Positions 1-8,263 of a stretch of 64,000 nucleotides of DNA are shown here, in pieces. The stretch lies in contig CBDBLZ010000019.1 of assembly GCA_965207385.1 (NCBI GenBank), positions 72,278 through 136,277 on the forward strand. The letters are read 5' to 3'. The position numbers and the translations under genes are program-made. Origin of the DNA: CAZXEU01 sp965207385. Lineage in GTDB: Bacteria; Bacteroidota; Rhodothermia; Rhodothermales; Bin80. Position 1 is the stretch's first letter. Each line of letters opens with the position of its first letter. The notes under the pieces were generated by a model. The model worked only from the letters and a program-made list of their open reading frames with translations, searched no databases and had not been told where the DNA came from.

Positions 1-1
1 C

Positions 2-169
2 AACAGCCTGGATACATGCCGGGAGCTGCTCTTGGGGTGCCGTTCGCCGGAGGGCACGCCGGTCAGTCCGGGTTCTCTGGCCGTCTTCGGACGATGGTTG
101 CATCCCTGCCTGCCTACGCGCAGCCGCGCACGTATTCCGCTGCTCTACGGAGAGCGGCCGGGGCAATAG
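2..169 (+). CDS. Probable 3' end of a plus-strand gene, truncated by the window edge
   Basis: An open frame runs in from the left edge and stops with TAG at 167-169, giving about 55 residues (starting NSLDTCRELLLG, ending LLYGERPGQ). Two forward frames are open here; I prefer this one because its third codon positions are mostly G or C, as in neighbouring genes, whereas the frame that stops at 201 uses many A/T third positions. I do not recognise the family from this tail. It is convergent with the first TonB gene, and a hairpin lies between them. Confidence 0.35.
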   Translation, partial: NSLDTCRELLLGCRSPEGTPVSPGSLAVFGRWLHPCLPTRSRARIPLLYGERPGQ

Positions 170-213
170 CCAGAACCTCTCCGGCTATCGCCGCGAGCTA
201 GCGGCGCACAAAC

Positions 214-253
214 GCAACAGGGGCACCCCGCAGTCGCGGAGCGCCCCTGTTGG
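214..253. terminator. Hairpin between convergent genes, likely bidirectional terminator
   Basis: The arms CAACAGGGGC (215-224) and GCCCCTGTTG (243-252) are exact inverted repeats with a second short CCGC/GCGG stem inside. It lies between the stop of the left-edge gene and the stop of the minus-strand TonB gene at 275. There is no convincing T-run on either side, so the terminator role is inferred from position and stem strength. Confidence 0.55.
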
Positions 254-274
254 CATTCTACAGTTGAACAGGCC

Positions 275-937
275 CTACTTGAGCTTGAACGTGATCGGCA
301 GTGACATGTGCACCTTCACCGGCTTGCCACGCTGTTTGCCGGGCGTAAACTTGGCTGTCCGAACCACGCGGAGAGCTTCCTGGTCACAACCGGCTCCAAT
401 GCCGCGCGTTACCGTCGCGTCTGTGACGCTGCCCGTTTCGTCTACCACGAAGGCGATGTAAACCCGTCCTTCCACACCGGCCTTCCTCGCAATCTCCGGA
501 TACTTGATTTGTCGCTGCAGGTCGCCGATAGTACCAATCAGTTCCGGCATCTGCTCTACGACGATAAAGATCTCGGGCTCGGGCTCTTCCTCAGGCTCAT
601 CCGGCGGAGGGGGAGGCGGCAGCGCGGCCAGCGGCTCCTCAATGTCCAGAGAGGCGTCCAGATCCAGGTCGTCGTCCTCCAGAATCTCATCGTTTGGCAC
701 TTCCACCGGCACAGGCGGCCGCGGAGGCGGAGGCGGCTTGACCTCCTGCTTCGTCTGGACTATTTCCTCCATCTCGATCACTTCCTGCTCCATTTGCTCT
801 ATCTCCATCCCGTCGCCACGGTCGAGATGCATGCGGAACGCTGCGATCAGGATAACGAGCGCTGCGATCATGCCAATCTGGACCACGATTCCGTAGGTCC
901 GGCGCAGATCAGCCTTGGGATTCTTCTTGATGGCCAT
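275..937 (-). CDS. TonB-family energy transducer, paralog 1
   Basis: 220-residue TonB-like protein that would transmit inner-membrane proton motive force to outer-membrane receptors. A basic cytoplasmic N-terminus (MAIKKNPKADLRR) precedes one membrane helix at about residues 16-36. A periplasmic proline- and acid-rich linker follows (PPPPPRPPVPVEVP, later PPPPPPDEPEEEPEPE). The C-terminal TonB domain covers about 140-220, with GRVYIAFVVDETGSV, AKFTPGKQRGKPV and a final ITFKLK strand. I chose the ATG at 937 rather than the in-frame TTG at 973: the start then matches the neighbouring paralog, and a promoter motif overlaps the TTG, placing transcription initiation downstream of it. No exbB or exbD is nearby. 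The paralog lies just upstream in the same orientation. Confidence 0.9.
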   Translation of the reverse strand: MAIKKNPKADLRRTYGIVVQIGMIAALVILIAAFRMHLDRGDGMEIEQMEQEVIEMEEIVQTKQEVKPPPPPRPPVPVEVPNDEILEDDDLDLDASLDIEEPLAALPPPPPPDEPEEEPEPEIFIVVEQMPELIGTIGDLQRQIKYPEIARKAGVEGRVYIAFVVDETGSVTDATVTRGIGAGCDQEALRVVRTAKFTPGKQRGKPVKVHMSLPITFKLK

Positions 938-970
938 AATCCGGTGCTTCTTGATTGTGGGTGTAGGGTT

Positions 971-1002
971 CAAAAATATACCCTAGTACATGAGTTATTC
1001 AA
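971..1002 (-). promoter_or_regulatory. Bacteroidota-type promoter of TonB paralog 1
   Basis: On the minus strand, TTG (complement of 1000-1002) is followed after 19 bases by TATATTTTTG, which contains a TAnnTTTG -7 element at 971-978. This matches the Bacteroidota primary sigma factor pattern (TTG, 17-23 bases, TAnnTTTG). The predicted start of transcription is near 964, leaving a short leader before the ATG at 937. Confidence 0.5.
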
Positions 1003-1211
1003 GTCGAATGTTCCGGCACCCGGTATCTCACCGTCCGACACTGCCTCGGCCCTGTCGCCGGGACCATTTTCCTGGCCGTGAACACGTCCCGGGGCAGATC
1101 AAGTGCGGCAAGTCTCCGGAATTCATTGGACAGGTCTGGCCGAATGCAAGCGCCTGGCCTCGCCAGGGCTCTGGTCTAATCCGCGACTCGCCGTGCCAGG
1201 AGGCAGGCCCT

Positions 1212-1231
1212 GGCGCAAGAAGACTTGCGCC
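1212..1231 (-). terminator. Perfect 8-bp hairpin directly after TonB paralog 2
   Basis: GGCGCAAG-AAGA-CTTGCGCC forms a perfect 8-bp stem with a 4-base loop, starting one base beyond the TAA stop at 1232-1234. No T-run follows on the minus strand, so it may act as an mRNA 3'-end stabiliser as well as, or instead of, an intrinsic terminator. Confidence 0.5.
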
Positions 1232-1891
1232 TTATCGCAATCTGAACACAATGCGCTGGTTCATGTGCACCTTGACGGGCTTGCCTCGCTGCATGCCCGG
1301 CGTGAACTTCGCTTGGCGAATGACGCGCAGCGCCTCTTCGTCCAGCGCCGGATGGCCGCGCACGACCCTTGCATCCTGCACGTTGCCCTCTTCGTCAACG
1401 ACGAAGACTATGTCTACGTTGCCCTCAACCCCGGCCCTGCGGGCCGTTTCGGGATATCTGAGCTTGCTGTAGAGTCCTTCTCTTCCTCCTATCAATTCCG
1501 GCATCTGCTCCACCACCACAAATATCTCCGGCTCCAGCTCTTCTTCTTCCTCTTCCTCCAGCACAGGGGGCGGACCGGCCGCAATCGGCTCGTCGATCTC
1601 CCATGTTACGTCCAGGTCTAGCTCATCGTCATCCAGAATCTCGTCGTTGGGGACCTCCACCGGTATGGGGGGACGCGGAGGCGGAGGAGGTGTCTGCTCC
1701 TGCCTGGTCTGGACCACCTCGTCCATCTCGATAACTACCTGCCCGTCCTGCCCAATTTCCACGACGTTTCTGCGTTGAAAGTCTGCGCGGAACGCCACGT
1801 TTAGCAGCAGCAGCGCGCACACGGTGCCAATCTGCAGCGCCACGGGATATGCAGCTCGGATGTCCGCCTTGGGATTCTTGCGAAGGGCCAT
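1232..1891 (-). CDS. TonB-family energy transducer, paralog 2
   Basis: 219-residue paralog of the neighbouring TonB protein. The order is the same: basic N-terminus (MALRKNPKADIR), one membrane helix at about 16-36, a proline/acid linker (PPPPPRPPIPVEVP), and a C-terminal TonB domain (VDIVFVVDEEGNV, AKFTPGMQRGKPV, IVFRLR). The ATG at 1891 has AGGA a few bases upstream. The linker carries a long glutamate stretch, and the C-terminal domain differs from paralog 1 around the strand after the VTRG/VVRG motif. This suggests duplication followed by specialisation for different receptors. It lies 76 bases downstream of nnr in the same direction and may be co-transcribed with it. Confidence 0.9.
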   Translation of the reverse strand: MALRKNPKADIRAAYPVALQIGTVCALLLLNVAFRADFQRRNVVEIGQDGQVVIEMDEVVQTRQEQTPPPPPRPPIPVEVPNDEILDDDELDLDVTWEIDEPIAAGPPPVLEEEEEEELEPEIFVVVEQMPELIGGREGLYSKLRYPETARRAGVEGNVDIVFVVDEEGNVQDARVVRGHPALDEEALRVIRQAKFTPGMQRGKPVKVHMNQRIVFRLR

Positions 1892-1967
1892 GATTCCTAG
1901 GAAATTGCGTTGAGAAATGACGCGAACAGCATTGGAAGTGCCGGCTGCCCGCCAGGTTCCGGCCCTG

Positions 1968-3521
1968 CTACGCGAACCGTTCCGAAAGCAGGCCGGGCAG
2001 CTCGCGTACCAGATCCATGGCCATCATGGAGCGGCCTTCGCCTCTTGAGGCGCAGCGGTCCGAGGCGGCGCCGCCAAGGTGGACCGCGCACACGGCTGCC
2101 TCTGCCGGTGACAGACCCTGGGCCAGGAGGCCGGCGCAGAATCCGGCCAGCACATCCCCGGTACCCGCTGTGGCCAGTGCGGGGTTGCCCGTGGCGCATA
2201 TGTAGACCTCTCCTGTCGGCGATGCCACGACGCTCGGCATGCCTTTCAGCAAGAGGACGGAATTCCACCGCTGCGCGCAGGCCCGGGCTGCGCCTATCCG
2301 GTCGGTCAGGTCCACGTCCACAAGACGCCGGAACTCTCCCTCGTGGGGAGTCAGGATCAGGCGCCCGCGGGCCAGGGCGCCCAGCTCGCCTTCCATGTCC
2401 ACCAGCGCGTTCAGGCCATCTGCGTCGACAACCATGGGCAGTTCAGCGGTTCGGACCAGCTGTCGGGCCAATTCCGCGGCCTCCGGATCCTGGCCTAGTC
2501 CTGGACCCACGAGCAATGCGCTTGCTTTTGCCATGCGCGCCGCCAGCGTCCTGAGAGCCTGCCGCACATCAATTCGGCCCGAGCCGGTCTCCGGCAACGC
2601 TTCCGTTGCGATTTCTGTCAGCTTGCCGGCCAGCACCGGCTGCAGGGAGGCCCGAGTGGCACATGTCACGTAGCCGGCGCCAATACGTGCCGCGGCCCGG
2701 GATGCCATTGCCGGCGCACCCGTCAATCCGGGCGCGCCGCCGACTACCAGAGCCATGCCTACGCTGTACTTGTGCGCATCTCGCGCGCGATTGGGCAGAA
2801 GGCCGGCGACGGCCGCGTCCGTAGTCAGCCAGATTCGCCCGGACAAGCCGTGCGCCCGGTCCATGATGGTCCCGGGGATCCCGATGTCCACGACCTCGAC
2901 CTGCCCGGCCACCTCCGGGCCGTCGCCCAGTACAAGGCCCGGTTTGAGCGCTCCCATCGTGATGGTATGGGATGCGCGCACGGCTTGTCCGAGAACGGTG
3001 CCGCGGTCTGGATGCAGCCCGGTTGGTATATCAAGCGAGACAACGGGACTGTTTGCTGCATTCAGGCGGGCGACGAGGCCCAGCATGGGCTCGCGCAGCG
3101 GACTTCCCACTCCCGTTCCCAAGAGTGCGTCCACGTACAGGTCAGCCTGTACGTTGTCCCGGAAACCGCCGATGCGCAGCCGGTTTGATTCCGAGGCTAC
3201 CTTGCGCAGGAGCGTCAGGTTGTGCGCGGCGTCGGCGGTTGAGACCGATGGAGGCGCCAGTATGTCTACCGAAGCGCCCCGCTCATGCAGCCACCGCCCT
3301 GCCACGAATCCGTCTCCGCCGTTGTTGCCCTTGCCGCAGAAGATGGCTACGCGCTTGCCTGCCAGGGGGGCGAATTCTCGGCCAATGGCCCTCGCCGCAC
3401 CGCTTCCCGCCAGCTCCATGAGCGTGCGTCCGGACAGACCGAAGCCGTCAATGGTCTCTTGATCGGCAATTCGCTGTCCTTCGGAGGACATAACGCGGAC
3501 CAGATCTTCAATGGAGTTCAT
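1968..3521 (-). CDS. nnr: Bifunctional NAD(P)H-hydrate epimerase / ADP-dependent NAD(P)H-hydrate dehydratase
   Basis: 517-residue fusion that repairs damaged (hydrated) NADH and NADPH in the cytoplasm. The N-terminal YjeF_N epimerase half (about 1-215) carries CGKGNNGGDGF at 62-71, the nucleotide-binding signature of the family. The C-terminal ribokinase-like half (about 230-510) has VVDADGLNAL, TPHEGEF and the late GTGDVLAG motif that holds the ADP phosphate and the catalytic aspartate. Length is normal for the bifunctional form. The ATG at 3521 is clear. It sits in a minus-strand run with the Ig-like lipoprotein upstream and TonB paralog 2 downstream; the association appears positional rather than functional. 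Confidence 0.95.
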   Translation of the reverse strand: MNSIEDLVRVMSSEGQRIADQETIDGFGLSGRTLMELAGSGAARAIGREFAPLAGKRVAIFCGKGNNGGDGFVAGRWLHERGASVDILAPPSVSTADAAHNLTLLRKVASESNRLRIGGFRDNVQADLYVDALLGTGVGSPLREPMLGLVARLNAANSPVVSLDIPTGLHPDRGTVLGQAVRASHTITMGALKPGLVLGDGPEVAGQVEVVDIGIPGTIMDRAHGLSGRIWLTTDAAVAGLLPNRARDAHKYSVGMALVVGGAPGLTGAPAMASRAAARIGAGYVTCATRASLQPVLAGKLTEIATEALPETGSGRIDVRQALRTLAARMAKASALLVGPGLGQDPEAAELARQLVRTAELPMVVDADGLNALVDMEGELGALARGRLILTPHEGEFRRLVDVDLTDRIGAARACAQRWNSVLLLKGMPSVVASPTGEVYICATGNPALATAGTGDVLAGFCAGLLAQGLSPAEAAVCAVHLGGAASDRCASRGEGRSMMAMDLVRELPGLLSERFA

Positions 3522-3597
3522 GATGCCGGATGCAGTGAGGCGGATATCCAGTCAATCTACGGATGGGCACTTTGGCCTGGCGCTCGGCATGGCTTGG

Positions 3598-5307
3598 TCA
3601 TTGCGGAGCAAATGCGAGGGTATCGGCGAGCGCGCTGTCCCATCTCGCCCTGACCATGGCGGGCTCGGTCGTCCACGTGATCGGCTCGGCGCTGCGGTAT
3701 GGCTGTATGCTGCCGCCGTCCCATCTTCCGTTTCCGTTAAGATCAGCGTAGAGGCGAAGGTCGTAGGCGCCCTCAGCCAGTCTTGTCAGTGAAAATGCCC
3801 CCGAAGAATCTGCCAGGGTAGTGGCAAGGGGCCTGCCCTTCGTGCCTGCTTCGTAGGCTTCCACGACCACTGGCGAATCCTGCGCCACCCGGCCAACCGC
3901 GCCGCTCAGGCTGCCAAGGTCTCTGGTGGAGGGAAGAGCGAATTGCTGCACGTAGAGCGAGTCGCCGATTTCGACGTGGATGTGCACCCGCTCTCCGGGC
4001 GCCAGCCCGGGTTCGAATTGCAGCAGGTAGGAAGTGCCATCCCGGGTCAGCGTCTGGAATGCGCGCTTCTCTCCGCTACTGTCCATTGCCGTCACCAGCT
4101 GCGGGAGCTTGGCGGCCCCTGGAGGCTCGCTGAAGAGGAGGCCCGGTGCTGCACCCGATGCCAAAATGACCTCCGATTCGCTCTCCGAGGGTAGAAATCG
4201 CAGCAGCGTGAGCGCGGCCGCTTCCTGCTCGGTTCCGGAGCTAAAATGCACCGCCTCGAGGTTCAGGCTGTTGCCGCTTGAGTCGGCTATCGATGGATCT
4301 GCTGCCAGTGCCAGGGACCGGCCTGCCGGAACGTCTGCGCTAAGAAAAACGCTGCGCGGATCATCCTCGATCTGGAATACCTGGCGCACGGTGAAGCGTT
4401 GCCCCGAAGCGGAATCGGAGAGCGTCCAGCGCTCCGGTTCCCGGTGTTGAAGCACGACGGACTCGGAGAAACGGACCTGCAGGAGGCCCGCACTCTGGAG
4501 GCGTGCCCGGTCCACGGCAGGTGCGAGGGTGTCCAGGCGCGTAATGACCCATTGCATGTCGGAACGCGTAGTGTCTTCCGTGGTGTGCAAAGTCTCCACG
4601 GGAGAGACTGCAAAGGCCTCGTTCGCATCCGGCTGCAGATTGCGGTTTCGATCGCCCAGGACCACGACCCTGTATTCTCCATCTCGCAGGTAGGCCAGCG
4701 AAAACCTGCCCTCCTCGTCCGTCTGCGTGCGATAGGCCGCCGCTTCCGAGCTGTCATCTTCTTGCAGATAAGCCAGGACATCGTATCCCGCTGCGGCAAG
4801 TCCGGCGTGCGGCTCCACCACGCGTCCGGTCAGTCGCCCCTGGTCTATGACGGCCCCGGTGGCGAAGGCCAATGAAATGGGCGCCGTCAACGGCACGCCG
4901 TGGGCATCGCGCAAGTCCGTGTCTATAGTGATCACGAAAGTGGTATTGGGGCGCAGTGCTTCAGGAAAGGATATGTCCACGCGCCGCTTCCGCCACCTGA
5001 ACCTGAGTTGGCCTTCAAAAGGGGGCGCTACCGAAAACGCGCGCGCGAACGAGGCCTGATCGACATATTCGGAAAAGACCAGACGCACCGCATCACCTTC
5101 GAAGAGCACGGTTTCGTTTTCCGGGAAGGAAGATACAATTGCGGGGGGCGTACGATCTGTCGGACCACCCGTCGGCAGCATTGGCTCCGCACAGGCCCAG
5201 GCAAGCAGCGCCAGCACTGGCGGCATCGCGCGCCATGCGGTAGGGACCGGACGAGGCACACGATCAGCGCTCGCACCGGGCCCTCTTGTTTCGCTAGCCT
5301 CCGCCAT
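3598..5307 (-). CDS. Ig-like (SbsA/Big_5) domain putative lipoprotein
   Basis: About 569 residues if started at the ATG at 5307, which overlaps the end of the upstream gene by 14 bases. A GTG at 5262 and an ATG at 5226 are alternatives that sit closer to the signal sequence (PPVLALLAWACAEP). The sequence after the cysteine, GGPTDRTPPAI, is typical of Bacteroidota Ig-like envelope lipoproteins. An SbsA-type Ig domain follows (FSEYVDQASF, RPNTTFVITI). Next come carboxypeptidase-regulatory-like segments (GRFSLAYLRDGEYRVVVLGD, SGAFSLTRLAEGAYDLRLYAD), each ending near a D-x-N-x-N calcium-like loop. It is probably exposed in the periplasm or at the outer membrane; the exact function is unknown. Confidence 0.75.
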   Translation of the reverse strand: MAEASETRGPGASADRVPRPVPTAWRAMPPVLALLAWACAEPMLPTGGPTDRTPPAIVSSFPENETVLFEGDAVRLVFSEYVDQASFARAFSVAPPFEGQLRFRWRKRRVDISFPEALRPNTTFVITIDTDLRDAHGVPLTAPISLAFATGAVIDQGRLTGRVVEPHAGLAAAGYDVLAYLQEDDSSEAAAYRTQTDEEGRFSLAYLRDGEYRVVVLGDRNRNLQPDANEAFAVSPVETLHTTEDTTRSDMQWVITRLDTLAPAVDRARLQSAGLLQVRFSESVVLQHREPERWTLSDSASGQRFTVRQVFQIEDDPRSVFLSADVPAGRSLALAADPSIADSSGNSLNLEAVHFSSGTEQEAAALTLLRFLPSESESEVILASGAAPGLLFSEPPGAAKLPQLVTAMDSSGEKRAFQTLTRDGTSYLLQFEPGLAPGERVHIHVEIGDSLYVQQFALPSTRDLGSLSGAVGRVAQDSPVVVEAYEAGTKGRPLATTLADSSGAFSLTRLAEGAYDLRLYADLNGNGRWDGGSIQPYRSAEPITWTTEPAMVRARWDSALADTLAFAPQ

Positions 5308-5932
5308 TGGAAGACTCGCTGCGCAGTCTGAAGAACAGGAAGACCGTAAGGGCGCTGGCCGTGGCAAGCACAGCCGGCTCCAGGTAGCGGCGCGTCCAGC
5401 CGGCGTCCGGAATAGCACCCAAGGTTTCCGGGAATGCCGGCACTTCCAGTCCGCCGACCGAGCTTCGCCGCACCGCGTCCGAATACTCCCGGCGGCACGG
5501 CTCGTCAGCAAGTATTTCGCCCGACTGTGCAATCAGTGCGTAGTTCAGTTCCAGCTCCACCGTACGCCTGAGAACCCTCCGACGGGCCTTTTCGTAGCGG
5601 ACCCGAGCCTCATGCACGTCATAGGTCAGCCGGTCCAGGTCCCTGGTGCGGACCGTGGAGGACGTATCTGCCACGAACACGGCGCGTCCCTGCTGCCTCC
5701 AGTGCTGCACGAGCGCCTGGCGCAGGTAGGGCATGCCAGGCGCGGCCTCCAGGCGGAATTCACTCCGCGTGCCGGGCACATCGGACAGGCAGCGGACGGC
5801 CAATTGCTGGTAGGCCTCCAGGTTCGTGAGCAGGTCCTGGGCGCGCGCTGACGAAGCTGCGGCCCACAGGAGGATGGCTGCTATGCAATAGGAGCGAAGC
5901 AAGGTGCGAAGTGCGGTAACTGTCGGGCCCAC
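5294..5932 (-). CDS. Unrecognised exported protein with C-terminal membrane anchor
   Basis: About 212 residues if started at the GTG at 5932, 19 bases after the moaB stop; the frame is open further upstream but that part overlaps moaB. Visible features are a signal peptide (LLRSYCIAAILLWAAASSARAQ), a polar middle with a basic, probably helical stretch (RVRYEKARRRVLRRT), and a late hydrophobic helix (LATASALTVFLFFRL) close to the C-terminus. That arrangement suggests a periplasmic domain tethered by its tail. It overlaps the Ig-like lipoprotein by 14 bases, so the two are probably translationally coupled. I cannot name a family, and the start is uncertain. Confidence 0.6.
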   Translation of the reverse strand: MGPTVTALRTLLRSYCIAAILLWAAASSARAQDLLTNLEAYQQLAVRCLSDVPGTRSEFRLEAAPGMPYLRQALVQHWRQQGRAVFVADTSSTVRTRDLDRLTYDVHEARVRYEKARRRVLRRTVELELNYALIAQSGEILADEPCRREYSDAVRRSSVGGLEVPAFPETLGAIPDAGWTRRYLEPAVLATASALTVFLFFRLRSESSNGGG

Positions 5933-5951
5933 ACAGGCACGGGCGTCTGCG

Positions 5952-6467
5952 CTACGTGCGGTGCTTGCGGAGTTCGCTGACAAGGTGGCGAATCTCGGGT
6001 ACAATAAGTTTTTCCATGGCCAAACGGACCGCCGGAAGGGCCCCGGGCATAGAGAATACCGCCGTCCCGCGGTATATGCCGCCGATGGCACGCGAAAGCA
6101 TGGCCGCCGCACCAATTTCCTGGTAGGAAAGCGACCTGAACAGTTCGCCGAATCCCGGGATCTCCTTGTCCAGGAGCGCTCTGACGGCCTCGTGCGTGTT
6201 GTCGCGCCTGCTGATTCCCGTACCTCCCGAAAGCAACACCAGGTCTGCTTCCGGTGCCAGGTCGCGTATGGCCTTCTGCACCAGGGTTGGCGAATCCGGC
6301 ACCAGCCTGTATCCTTTCATGTCATGTCCTTCGGCACGAAGCCGGGACATGATGTGCTGACCGCCGGTGTCATTGGCTTCCGTGCGCGTATCGCTTACCG
6401 TAATTACGGCGCAGCCCACTTTTCCTATTCTTGCGGCTGCAGCCGTGTGTGCATGCGAATTTGTCAC
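5952..6467 (-). CDS. moaB: Molybdenum cofactor biosynthesis protein MoaB/Mog family
   Basis: 171-residue MPT-binding-fold protein. Members adenylylate molybdopterin or bind it on the way to molybdenum cofactor. Family signatures are VSDTRTEANDTGG near the N-terminus, LSGGTGISRRDNT in the middle (the conserved GGTG-x-x-x-RD loop) and MPGALPAVRLAMEKL towards the end. Length is right for stand-alone MoaB/Mog. It follows yidD by 27 bases in the same direction. No other molybdenum cofactor genes are in the window, so its specific step (MoaB-like or Mog-like) cannot be settled here. Confidence 0.92.
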   Translation of the reverse strand: MTNSHAHTAAAARIGKVGCAVITVSDTRTEANDTGGQHIMSRLRAEGHDMKGYRLVPDSPTLVQKAIRDLAPEADLVLLSGGTGISRRDNTHEAVRALLDKEIPGFGELFRSLSYQEIGAAAMLSRAIGGIYRGTAVFSMPGALPAVRLAMEKLIVPEIRHLVSELRKHRT

Positions 6468-6494
6468 GGTTGCACCCTCCTGGCCGGGGGAAGC

Positions 6495-6785
6495 TCACGA
6501 AACCGCATTTGGCTCCGGTTTGGTTGATTCTGCAGATTGGCGCTTGCCGGCCCACCTGGGCGGATCGTGACCGTGCGCAGCCCAGGGGTGGCAGCGCAGA
6601 AGGCGCCAGGCGGACAGCACGGTGCCCTTCATTGCGCCATAGCGCGTGAGCGCCTCGACCGCGTATTCCGAGCACGTTGGCACGTATCGGCATCCGGACT
6701 GCAGGTGGGGTGAAATGACCCGCTGGTACATGCGAACCAGCACTACGAGTCCGCGCCGTGGCAGCTGGTAGAGTGATGATGCCAT
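6495..6785 (-). CDS. yidD: Membrane protein insertion efficiency factor YidD
   Basis: 96 residues from the ATG at 6785. The family signature is plain: a short amphipathic helix (RRGLVVLVRMYQRVISP) followed by CRYVPTCSEYAVEAL, then RYGAMKG and LLRCHPW. YidD assists YidC-dependent insertion of membrane proteins on the cytoplasmic face. In many genomes it lies in the rpmH-rnpA-yidD-yidC cluster; here it stands apart and is followed by moaB. Confidence 0.93.
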   Translation of the reverse strand: MASSLYQLPRRGLVVLVRMYQRVISPHLQSGCRYVPTCSEYAVEALTRYGAMKGTVLSAWRLLRCHPWAAHGHDPPRWAGKRQSAESTKPEPNAVS

Positions 6786-7161
6786 ATTGGGAATCTGCAA
6801 ACGTTCAGCACGGGGCTTTGTCCCCCGGCCTGTTCTCAGTTGCCGGCACTCGCCGTCGCATGAATGGCTGAAGGAGGACAGGCAAGCTGCGCGTATTCTC
6901 CGGTGCAGCCATGCCCGCAGGCGCATTCCACGCAGAGTGGACTACTTGCCACGCTAGCCGCGGGGGCTGTGCAGTACTTGAGGCTTGACTGGTTCGGCGG
7001 GCATGCGGGCTCGAAAGTGAAGGTAATGTGCCGGCGCTGCATGCGGCACTTGGCGCCGAAGGGCATGACCTTGCGCGGCCCGGGACTCGTGTGACGGGTC
7101 CGGGAGCGCAGCACGGACGTTGCCGTATACGTGCTCAGGTGACGCCGAGTGCGCAGATCTC
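6786..7161. other. Divergent intergenic region between yidD and hisI
   Basis: About 375 bases separating divergent genes, so promoters for both should lie here; I see no clear -33/-7 pair. A minus-strand frame from an ATG at 7066 to 6836 encodes a cysteine-rich 76-residue peptide (with CVECACGHGC) and has AAGG before its ATG. I do not recognise it and cannot say it is real. Nothing else is identifiable. Confidence 0.4.
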
Positions 7162-7521
7162 ATGCTACAAATCGTAAATCACGTAAGGTTCGACGAGCGC
7201 GGCCTGGTGCCTGTCGTGGTGCAGGACTCTGCCTCGGAAGAAGTGTTGATGTTGGCATATATGAGCAAGGAAACCTTGATCAAGACGATCGAGAGCGGCC
7301 TGATGACCTATTGGAGCCGGTCCAGATCACGGGAATGGGTAAAGGGGAAAACAAGCGGCAATTATCAGGAAGTGGATAGTGTGGCACTGGATTGCGACGG
7401 CGATACACTGCTGTTTCGCGTGCGGCAGATCGGGGAGGGTGCGTGCCATACCGGTCGCAGGTCGTGTTTCTTTCGGCGATCGGAGCTCGGCGGCGCGCCG
7501 TCTGGCGCAGATGATGCCTGA
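7162..7521 (+). CDS. hisI: Phosphoribosyl-AMP cyclohydrolase
   Basis: 119 residues from the ATG at 7162. It catalyses the third step of histidine biosynthesis, hydrolysing the adenine ring of PR-AMP. All metal and active-site motifs are present: LMLAYMSKETL, YWSRSRSREWVKGKTSGN, VALDCDGDTLL and GACHTGRRSCFF, whose cysteine and aspartate residues bind zinc and magnesium. It is the stand-alone form without a fused HisE pyrophosphohydrolase. No other his genes are in the window. The frame is open 14 codons further upstream, but homologous proteins start near this ATG. The next gene's ribosome-binding site begins three bases after the stop. Confidence 0.93.
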   Translation: MLQIVNHVRFDERGLVPVVVQDSASEEVLMLAYMSKETLIKTIESGLMTYWSRSRSREWVKGKTSGNYQEVDSVALDCDGDTLLFRVRQIGEGACHTGRRSCFFRRSELGGAPSGADDA

Positions 7522-7534
7522 TCGAGGAGGGCCG

Positions 7535-8263
7535 GTGCGTTTTGTACTCATTGCGGTGTTTGTCCTCGCGGCGGCCTGCTCCGTGCAGGACGGAGGGCTG
7601 CGCCCGGACTGGGTGGCGGACCAGGCAGGCCTCTTGAGCGATGCAGAAGCGGCGGAGCTTCGCGATATGCTCGTGGCCTTGGAGGAACGTACTTCCGTGC
7701 GGCTGGTGAGCGTGTTTGTGCCGTCCCTGGAAGGCACGAGTATTGAGGGCTTCTCGCGGGGGGTGGCGGCGGACTGGGGCCTTGGCGATGCGCCGCTCAA
7801 TAACTACATCGTGTTTTGCGTGGCAATGGCAGAGCGGCTGCGACACGTAGAGGCCGGAATGGGCATGCGCTGGAGCTTGCCGGAATCCATAGTGGACTCC
7901 TTGATGGTGGCGACTGCGCCGCACTTCGTGGGTGGCAGGTATTTTGAGGGCGTTATCCAGATTCTCGAGCCTATCGCTGCCCTGATTGATACTGTTGAGT
8001 GGCGCACGGCATTCTACGATCTTGCGGACCTTGCAGCTGCTGCGGAAGAGGCAGAAGGGCAAATTGTAAGCTTCGAAGCCACGATTGCAGCTCTTGAAGA
8101 GGATGCCTTGCACGTTTCCGGAAGCGGCGTTCGGGCCAGCATTCTGATTGGGCCAACGGCTGCGCCAGGCCCGCTTTCGGTGGAAGACGTGCGCATTTTT
8201 CACGCCAGGGTGCTGCAAGCGCGGCCGCCCGTGCTTCTCTTGCTCGGTCTTGAGGAGATCTGA
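7535..8263 (+). CDS. TPM-domain putative lipoprotein
   Basis: 242 residues. The GTG start at 7535 is fixed by a perfect GAGGAGG at 7524-7530 with ideal spacing; longer readings would run into hisI. A lipoprotein signal sequence (FVLIAVFVLAAAC, lipobox AAAC) is followed by a TPM domain at about residues 30-150, with VADQAGLLSDAEAAEL, a VSVFVPSL strand and RHVEAGMGMRWSLPES. TPM domains occur in membrane-associated proteins with weak phosphatase or chaperone-like roles, for example in photosystem repair. The remaining 90 residues are acidic and helical. It is probably co-transcribed with hisI, though no functional link is evident. Confidence 0.8.
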   Translation: MRFVLIAVFVLAAACSVQDGGLRPDWVADQAGLLSDAEAAELRDMLVALEERTSVRLVSVFVPSLEGTSIEGFSRGVAADWGLGDAPLNNYIVFCVAMAERLRHVEAGMGMRWSLPESIVDSLMVATAPHFVGGRYFEGVIQILEPIAALIDTVEWRTAFYDLADLAAAAEEAEGQIVSFEATIAALEEDALHVSGSGVRASILIGPTAAPGPLSVEDVRIFHARVLQARPPVLLLLGLEEI

